A DNA stretch of 46,168 nt, taken from the NCBI GenBank assembly GCA_004553495.1, contig SFLE01000018.1, forward strand, positions 1 through 46,168, in the 5' to 3' direction. Numbering within the stretch: the first letter of the stretch is position 1; the number at the start of each line of letters is the position of its first letter. The stretch is from Clostridiales bacterium. GTDB taxonomy: Bacteria; Bacillota; Clostridia; Oscillospirales; Oscillospiraceae. The notes beneath the pieces were generated by a model, which saw nothing but the letters and a program-made list of their open reading frames with translations, searched no databases and was not told the DNA's origin. Positions 41,604 through 46,168 of this stretch are shown here, piece after piece. Position numbers and translations under genes: made by a program.

Positions 41604-42980
41604 ATGAAAAACGATGTCATTTCAAAAATAGATAGCGGCAGCCCGCTGCACGGCAGAATCCATGTCGGAGACGAGATAGTCAGCATAAACGGAAACCCCA
41701 TCCACGATGTGCTCGACTACAAGTTTTTCTCCTATGACCCCGTGCTGCGCATAGTTCTGCGCCGTCCCGACGGCGGCGAGTACGCGGTCCACGCCGAAAA
41801 GCCGGAGGGTATGGACCTCGGGCTGGATTTTGAGGAGTATCTGATGGATGCTCCGCGAAGCTGCGCAAACAACTGCGTTTTCTGCTTTATAGACCAGCTC
41901 CCCAAGGGTATGCGCAAAACGATGTATTTTAAGGACGACGATGCGCGCCTGAGCTTTCTGCTTGGTAACTATATCACGCTGACAAACCTGTCTCAGCGCG
42001 AGATACAGCGCATAATCGACCTGCACATAAGCCCCGTGAACATCTCCGTTCATGCTACCGATCCGGAGCTTCGTGTTAAGCTGCTGCGTAACAAAAACGC
42101 CGGCAAATGCATGGATATAATGCGCCGCTTTGCCGAAGGCGGCATCGTTATGAACTGTCAGATAGTCTGCTGCCCGGGACTTAACGACGGGCAGGCGCTT
42201 GAGCGCACGATGCGGGAGCTCTCCGAGCTCTACCCCGCCGTGCACAGCGTTTCCATCGTTCCCGTCGGGCTCACGAAGTACCGCGAGGGTCTGTACCCGC
42301 TCACGCCGTTTACCCCCGAGCACTCCGGCGAGACCATCGACCTTGTTACCGCCTACGGCGACGAGTGCGTTAAAAAATTCGGAACGCGGCTGTTTTTCTG
42401 CTCGGACGAAATGTACATCTGCGCACGGCGCGAGCTGCCCGAGGATGATTTCTACGAGGAGCACACACAGCTTGAAAACGGCGTCGGCATGATACGGCTG
42501 CTCGAACGCGAGTTTAAAGGCGCTCTGAGCTTATCCGGCGAGCCCGACGGCGTTCCGTTTTCGATAGCCTGCGGCGTTTCCGTCGCACCTTATTTTGAAA
42601 AACTTATTTGTATTGCAGCCGAAAAGTATGGTAATATAAAAGGGACGGTATATGCCATAGAAAACGACTTTTTCGGGCACGGGGTGAATGTCTCCGGACT
42701 TATAACCGGCGGCGACCTCATCGCGCAGCTGAAGGGCAAGGACCTCGGCGAGCGTCTTTTCATATCGCAGAATATGCTGCGGCGCGAGGAAATGGATTTT
42801 CTCGACGATATAACGCTCAAGGAGGCCATAAGCGCCCTCGGCATTCCCATCTACCCCATAGAATCCGACGGATTTGCGCTTTGGGACGCGATAAGCGGCG
42901 ATGCTCTGCCGGAGGTCAAGATACCCGAGCGCAGTCCCGAGCGGCAGCAGTACTATAAATATAACCAGAACGGAGGTTAG
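41604..42980 (+). CDS. Radical SAM DUF512-family protein with N-terminal PDZ-like domain
   Basis: 458 residues from the ATG at 41604, where the PDZ-like domain (VISKIDSGSPLHGRIHVGDE, then IVSINGNPI) begins. The radical SAM cluster motif is CANNCVFC (CxxxCxxC), near residue 91, followed by KDDDARLSFLLGNYITLTNL; DUF512 fills the C-terminal half. The substrate is unknown. The start has no good ribosome site, and a frame extending to 41553 would begin inside the rpmF hairpin. Frequently found beside der in Clostridia, as here. Confidence 0.88.
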   Translation: MKNDVISKIDSGSPLHGRIHVGDEIVSINGNPIHDVLDYKFFSYDPVLRIVLRRPDGGEYAVHAEKPEGMDLGLDFEEYLMDAPRSCANNCVFCFIDQLPKGMRKTMYFKDDDARLSFLLGNYITLTNLSQREIQRIIDLHISPVNISVHATDPELRVKLLRNKNAGKCMDIMRRFAEGGIVMNCQIVCCPGLNDGQALERTMRELSELYPAVHSVSIVPVGLTKYREGLYPLTPFTPEHSGETIDLVTAYGDECVKKFGTRLFFCSDEMYICARRELPEDDFYEEHTQLENGVGMIRLLEREFKGALSLSGEPDGVPFSIACGVSVAPYFEKLICIAAEKYGNIKGTVYAIENDFFGHGVNVSGLITGGDLIAQLKGKDLGERLFISQNMLRREEMDFLDDITLKEAISALGIPIYPIESDGFALWDAISGDALPEVKIPERSPERQQYYKYNQNGG

Positions 42981-42984
42981 CTTC

Positions 42985-44310
42985 ATGTCAAAGCCTCTCA
43001 TTGCCATAGTCGGCAGACCCAATGTGGGAAAATCAATGCTTTTCAACAAGCTTTGCGGCAAGCGGCTGTCCATTGTTGAGGACACGCCGGGTGTCACCCG
43101 CGACAGGCTTTACGCCGAGTGCGAATGGCTCGGCAGAAAATTCGATATAGTTGACACGGGCGGTATTGAGCCCACCACCGATAACGAGATACTCATGTTC
43201 ATGCGCGAGCAGGCGAACATTGCGATAAGCGCGGCGGATGTGATCGTTCTCGTCACCGATGTGCGCACCGGCGTTACGGCGGCGGATAAGGAAGTTGCCA
43301 ATATGCTGCTGCGCTCTAAAAAGCCCACGGTGCTGGCTGTCAACAAGATGGACTCCACCGGCAGGCTCGATCCCGCGATATACGAGTTCTACGAGCTCGG
43401 TCTCGGCGATCCCGTCGCGGTCTCCGCCGTGCACGGTCACGGCACTGGTGATCTGCTCGACGAGTGTATGAAATATTTCCCGCCCGAGGACGAGGAGGAT
43501 GAGGAGGACGACCGCATAAAGGTCGCCGTTATCGGCAAGCCCAATGTCGGCAAATCCTCGCTCGTAAACCACATTCTCGGCGAAAAGCGCGTTATCGTCA
43601 GCAATGTCGCCGGCACTACCCGCGATGCGGTCGATTCCGAGGTAGACAACAAGTTCGGAAAGTATGTTTTCATCGACACCGCCGGCATACGCCGCAAAAG
43701 CAAGGTCGATGAGCGCGTTGAGAAATTCTCCGTCATGCGCGCGCAGATGGCTATAGAGCGCGCGGATGTGTGCATCATCATGATAGATGCGCGCGAGGGC
43801 GTAACCGAGCAGGACACCAAGATAGCCGGACTTGCTCACGAGGCGGGCAAGGCGAGCATCGTTGTCGTGAACAAGTGGGATCTCGTCGAAAAAGAGACCG
43901 GCACCATGGAGAAAATGCGCAAGGAGGTCATGCGCGACCTCAGCTTCATGAGCTATGCTCCGGTGCTGTTCATATCGGCAAAGACCGGTCAGCGCACCGA
44001 CAGGATATTCGAGCTTGTGAACTTCGTAAACGATCAGAGCAATATGCGCATAACCACCGGTATGCTCAACGATGTTCTTGCCGACGCTCAGGCGCGCGTC
44101 CAGCCGCCCACGGACAAGGGCCGCAGGCTGAAGATATATTACATGACCCAGACCGGCATAAAGCCGCCCAACTTCGTCGTGTTCTGCAACAGCCGCGAGC
44201 TTTTCCACTTCTCGTATCAGCGCTATATCGAAAATCAGATACGCGCGGTGTTCGGGCTCGAGGGCACACCTATTCGCATGGTGATCCGCCAGAAGGGAGA
44301 TAAGCAATGA
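42985..44310 (+). CDS. der: Ribosome-biogenesis GTPase Der (EngA)
   Basis: 441 residues with two tandem GTPase domains (G1 GRPNVGKSML near residue 9 and GKPNVGKSSL near 185; both DTAGI/DTGGI and NKxD motifs present) and a C-terminal KH-like domain. It is needed for 50S assembly. The ATG at 42985 is preceded by GGAGG. It overlaps plsY by four bases. Confidence 0.97.
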   Translation: MSKPLIAIVGRPNVGKSMLFNKLCGKRLSIVEDTPGVTRDRLYAECEWLGRKFDIVDTGGIEPTTDNEILMFMREQANIAISAADVIVLVTDVRTGVTAADKEVANMLLRSKKPTVLAVNKMDSTGRLDPAIYEFYELGLGDPVAVSAVHGHGTGDLLDECMKYFPPEDEEDEEDDRIKVAVIGKPNVGKSSLVNHILGEKRVIVSNVAGTTRDAVDSEVDNKFGKYVFIDTAGIRRKSKVDERVEKFSVMRAQMAIERADVCIIMIDAREGVTEQDTKIAGLAHEAGKASIVVVNKWDLVEKETGTMEKMRKEVMRDLSFMSYAPVLFISAKTGQRTDRIFELVNFVNDQSNMRITTGMLNDVLADAQARVQPPTDKGRRLKIYYMTQTGIKPPNFVVFCNSRELFHFSYQRYIENQIRAVFGLEGTPIRMVIRQKGDKQ

Positions 44311-44963
44311 CCGCACTTTTGCTTGCAGTGACCGCAATCATAGCCTATTCCTTCGGCAGCCTCAGCTCCCCTATCCTGTCCTCGCATATATATTTCCATG
44401 AAAATATACTCAACTACAGCCGCGACAACGCCGGTATAACGCGCTTTCTCAAGCGCCACGGTCGGAAAGGCGTTGCCGTTCTCTGCCTGGTCGAGATCAT
44501 AAAAACCGTTATCCCCGTGCTTATCGGCGGACTTCTGATGCTGATAGTCGATCATGCTCAGATAGGCTTTGCGTTTGCGCTTTTCTGCGTCGTTCTGGGC
44601 ACCAACTTCCCGATTTTATACAACTTCCGCGGCGAGCACAGTCTGCTTGCCATGGCGGTCGGTTGCTTTTTCGTAAGCGGCGAGGTCGCGTTCGCGGGCA
44701 TAGTGGTGTTCGTAGTCGTGTACATCATAACGCGCTATATATCGTTCTCGGCACTCAGCAGTACCTTCATCATGTTTCTTGTAACGATGATGAGCGTTGA
44801 CGATGCCATCGTGCGCAATATCCTGCTGCTTACTTACCTGCTCGTCGTGATAGAATACCGCAAAAACATCCCCCGTCTTCTGCGGAAAAAGGAGAAAAAA
44901 TTCCGCTATAAAGAGGATGTCACCTATATGTTCGACGATGATTACGGCAGCGGACAGAATTAA
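44307..44963 (+). CDS. plsY: PlsY-like acyl-phosphate glycerol-3-phosphate acyltransferase, divergent
   Basis: 218 residues, about five to six helices, in the usual place after der. The helix pattern and the FGSLSSPILSS and LGTNFPILYNFRG segments match PlsY motifs 1 and 3. However the motif corresponding to GxGNxGATN reads SRDNAGITR, and the FKGGKGVAT loop reads FRGEHSLLA. Substrate-binding glycines and the lysine are therefore changed, so activity is uncertain. The charged C-terminal tail is long. Confidence 0.7.
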   Translation: MTALLLAVTAIIAYSFGSLSSPILSSHIYFHENILNYSRDNAGITRFLKRHGRKGVAVLCLVEIIKTVIPVLIGGLLMLIVDHAQIGFAFALFCVVLGTNFPILYNFRGEHSLLAMAVGCFFVSGEVAFAGIVVFVVVYIITRYISFSALSSTFIMFLVTMMSVDDAIVRNILLLTYLLVVIEYRKNIPRLLRKKEKKFRYKEDVTYMFDDDYGSGQN

Positions 44964-44977
44964 ATTTAAAATTCCGG

Positions 44978-45006
44978 TTGACAATACGCCCTCAGTCTGC
45001 TAAAAT
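44978..45006 (+). promoter_or_regulatory. Promoter of tRNA-Ala
   Basis: -35 TTGACA (44978-44983), 17-base spacer, -10 TAAAAT (45001-45006), 13 bases before the tRNA. Confidence 0.9.
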
Positions 45007-45019
45007 ATCCAATGCGTCT

Positions 45020-45095
<76 letters not shown>

Positions 45096-45099
45096 TGTG

Positions 45100-45129
45100 A
45101 AAAAGACAGGATTTGCTCCTGTCTTTTTT
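45100..45129 (+). terminator. Terminator of tRNA-Ala
   Basis: Perfect 12-base stem AAAAAGACAGGA/TCCTGTCTTTTT with a five-base loop, and a T-run of six. Confidence 0.92.
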
Positions 45130-45144
45130 CTTTCGCTTGATTTT

Positions 45145-45165
45145 GAACCGCTGACCACTTGAATG
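45145..45165 (-). repeat. Inverted partial copy of tRNA-Ala
   Basis: These 21 bases are the reverse complement of tRNA positions 45055-45075 (anticodon-arm 3' side through the start of the T loop) with one mismatch. Too short for a tRNA. Confidence 0.85.
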
Positions 45166-45215
45166 TTTTTATTTAATTTTCGCCGCAGGCGGCTTTTGCG
45201 GCATCCCGCAAAAGC

Positions 45216-45245
45216 TCAGCGGTTCGGCCCCGCTTATCTCCACAA
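45216..45245 (+). repeat. Direct partial copy of the tRNA-Ala 3' end (att-site-like)
   Basis: 30 bases match tRNA positions 45066-45095 at 27 positions, exactly 150 bases downstream. The CCA end has become CAA. A duplicated tRNA 3' end is the classical footprint of a tyrosine-integrase element. Confidence 0.8.
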
Positions 45246-45282
45246 AAATCAACACCGCAACGAAAGTTGCGGTGTTGATTTT
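45245..45282 (+). terminator. Long perfect hairpin after the tRNA 3' copy
   Basis: Seventeen-base perfect stem, loop GAAA, T-run at the 3' end. It directly follows the partial tRNA copy, as a tRNA terminator would. Confidence 0.85.
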
Positions 45283-45363
45283 CTGTTCCGTTCAACATCC
45301 CAGCGCACCGGCGCCCTCGGGGAGATTGGATTGCTCTGCTTCAAGCGCCGAGGTCGATGTTTG

Positions 45364-45740
45364 TTAGTTACGGGAGTTGACATCCGCAGCCTCCTGTGGT
45401 AAAGTGCCATCAACAGCCACCCTTGCTGCGGTTTCGGACGTATCGCTCAGGGCATTATTGCCAAAGACGGACGAGGGGGCTGTTTTTTTGCGCCATTTTT
45501 CGACATATAGGCAGAAACTATGTAGGTCGTTTTCTTCGCGGTGTCCGGCATGGCTTCAATTACATAGTATGTGCCGTCCTCGGCTTTTTCAAATACTACG
45601 GTGCGAGCCCTTCCGTGCTTCCCGTTTGGCTTAACAGTCACATATGATCCTGCCGCCCCTCCGTCCTTTGGCGAGTCGTAATTATCGAGCACATACTGAA
45701 TGCGCCCAAGGTCGTTTATATGGAGCGTCCAGCTTTTGTC
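45364..45740 (-). pseudogene. C-terminal fragment of a phage/ICE MuF-type protein with PBECR-like toxin domain
   Basis: An open frame reads INDLGRIQYVLDNYDSPKDG near its start and ARTVVFEKAEDGTYYVIEAM followed by VSAYMSKNG. This is the C-terminal nuclease-like domain carried by minor head or polymorphic-toxin proteins of prophages and conjugative elements. The frame stops at 45447. One extra A in the seven-A tract at 45484-45490 would continue it into SETAARVAVDGTLPQEAADV and a stop at 45364, so a homopolymer indel (or sequencing error) splits it. The upstream end is joined to a truncated lysR. No start codon context is present. Confidence 0.65.
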
Positions 45741-45910
45741 AATGTCAGCCCACGGTGACTGCGGTCGAATAGCTTCACGCCGAGGGATTCTTCTAAAAGA
45801 TTGATTCGCTTGATGACAGCCGTGGGCGTGATGCAGCTTTCTTCGGCGGCTTTGTTGAAGCTGCCTGCATCCGCCACACGGAGAAAAGTCTCAAGTTGTG
45901 GGTTATACAT
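45716..45910 (-). pseudogene. Truncated LysR-family regulator (DNA-binding domain only)
   Basis: 64 codons encode the complete LysR winged helix-turn-helix (LETFLRVADAGSFNKAAEES, then TPTAVIKRINLLEESLGVKL and RGLTLTKAGRS), but a stop follows directly, before the linker helix and effector domain; intact members have about 300 residues. It has a GGGGGTG ribosome site and a good promoter, so a DNA-binding peptide could still be made. Confidence 0.8.
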
Positions 45911-45946
45911 GGATCATCACACCCCCTCATTTAATCAGTTTGAATT

Positions 45947-45975
45947 ATTATATACAAAATGCGCCCTTTCTGCAA
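45947..45975 (-). promoter_or_regulatory. Promoter of the truncated lysR
   Basis: -35 TTGCAG (45970-45975), 17-base spacer and -10 TATAAT (45947-45952) on the minus strand. Confidence 0.65.
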
Positions 45976-46093
45976 GCTGCCGTTGATGCTTATCTTTCTT
46001 ATAAAATTATAGCACAACTAAAGCAGCGAACCGAGCAATCGTAAGGTCTCCTAAAAAGTCTGGGGAATATCAATTCAGACGCGAAAGGGGTGT

Positions 46094-46106
46094 GGGGACT
46101 ATCCCC
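46094..46106. repeat. GC hairpin in a GGGGTGTGGGGA context (oriT-like)
   Basis: GGGGA-CTA-TCCCC, preceded by AAAGGGGTGT. Similar short GC hairpins occur near mobilisation genes of conjugative elements of gut Firmicutes. No relaxase gene is visible; the rest of 45976-46168 shows no ORF. Confidence 0.35.
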
Positions 46107-46168
46107 AAAAGTGAAATGCGCATTCCAAATGTAAGGTTGGGGTGCACATTTTTGCCGCGTGTCCGGAC

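Noticed and set aside
43033..44337. 434-codon minus-strand frame across der
   Set aside because: Shadow created by the GC-rich codon use of der; no family motif.
45145..45245. Second tRNA gene or CRISPR-like repeats after tRNA-Ala
   Set aside because: The copies cover only parts of the tRNA, in opposite orientations, with no cloverleaf and no regular spacers.

Overview
The window looks like chromosomal DNA of a spore-forming, anaerobic Clostridia-type Firmicute, probably a gut Oscillospiraceae/Ruminococcaceae relative. The evidence is a yabP-yabQ-divIC-S1 sporulation/division cluster, ECF vitamin transporters, a class III fructose-bisphosphatase, a 2-oxoacid:ferredoxin oxidoreductase ferredoxin at the left edge, strong AGGAGG-type ribosome sites, compact overlapping operons and many hairpin-plus-T terminators. 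This assignment is inferred from gene content; no 16S rRNA is present.

Left part (1-11.2 kb, all minus strand): the start of a 4Fe-4S ferredoxin and a P-loop ATPase. Next is a five-gene operon (7134 down to 1190) encoding an S-layer-anchored beta-propeller protein, a DUF4430 lipoprotein, EcfT, a fused double-ATPase EcfA and an ECF S component. This is an ECF uptake system with apparent cell-surface and lipoprotein partners, and it is the most interesting intact system here. A complete polyamine ABC operon follows (potA-potB-potC-potD, 11205 down to 7220); its binding protein seems anchored by a C-terminal membrane helix.

11.3-25.3 kb (minus): an rluA-family gene whose predicted promoter makes a leaderless mRNA; an unlisted 28-residue membrane-peptide gene with its own promoter and terminator; the yabP-yabQ-divIC-S1 cluster; and a roughly 10.7-kb run of 12 closely packed genes (methyltransferase, ecfA1, ecfA2, ecfT, truA, beta-propeller lipoprotein, cvpA-like, clpE, threonine aldolase, macro domain, rhomboid, DUF523).

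25.5-33.8 kb: a GntR/ABC/permease operon on plus, a zinc-ribbon membrane protein, an NSS Na+ symporter, a phosphoribosyltransferase, tadA and pta. Between tadA and pta lies a decayed divergent pair, a lysR remnant facing an nhaC antiporter remnant.

33.9-46.2 kb: an autoregulated-looking XRE gene coupled to lepA; a monooxygenase-fold protein and fbp; an HpcH/HpaI aldolase; TspO; a second XRE regulator; a PepSY protein; then DUF177-rpmF-DUF512-der-plsY, ending at tRNA-Ala(GGC). Beyond the tRNA are partial direct and inverted copies of its 3' half, a broken phage/ICE-type minor-head toxin-domain fragment fused to a truncated lysR, and a GC hairpin. This looks like the scar of an integrated mobile element.
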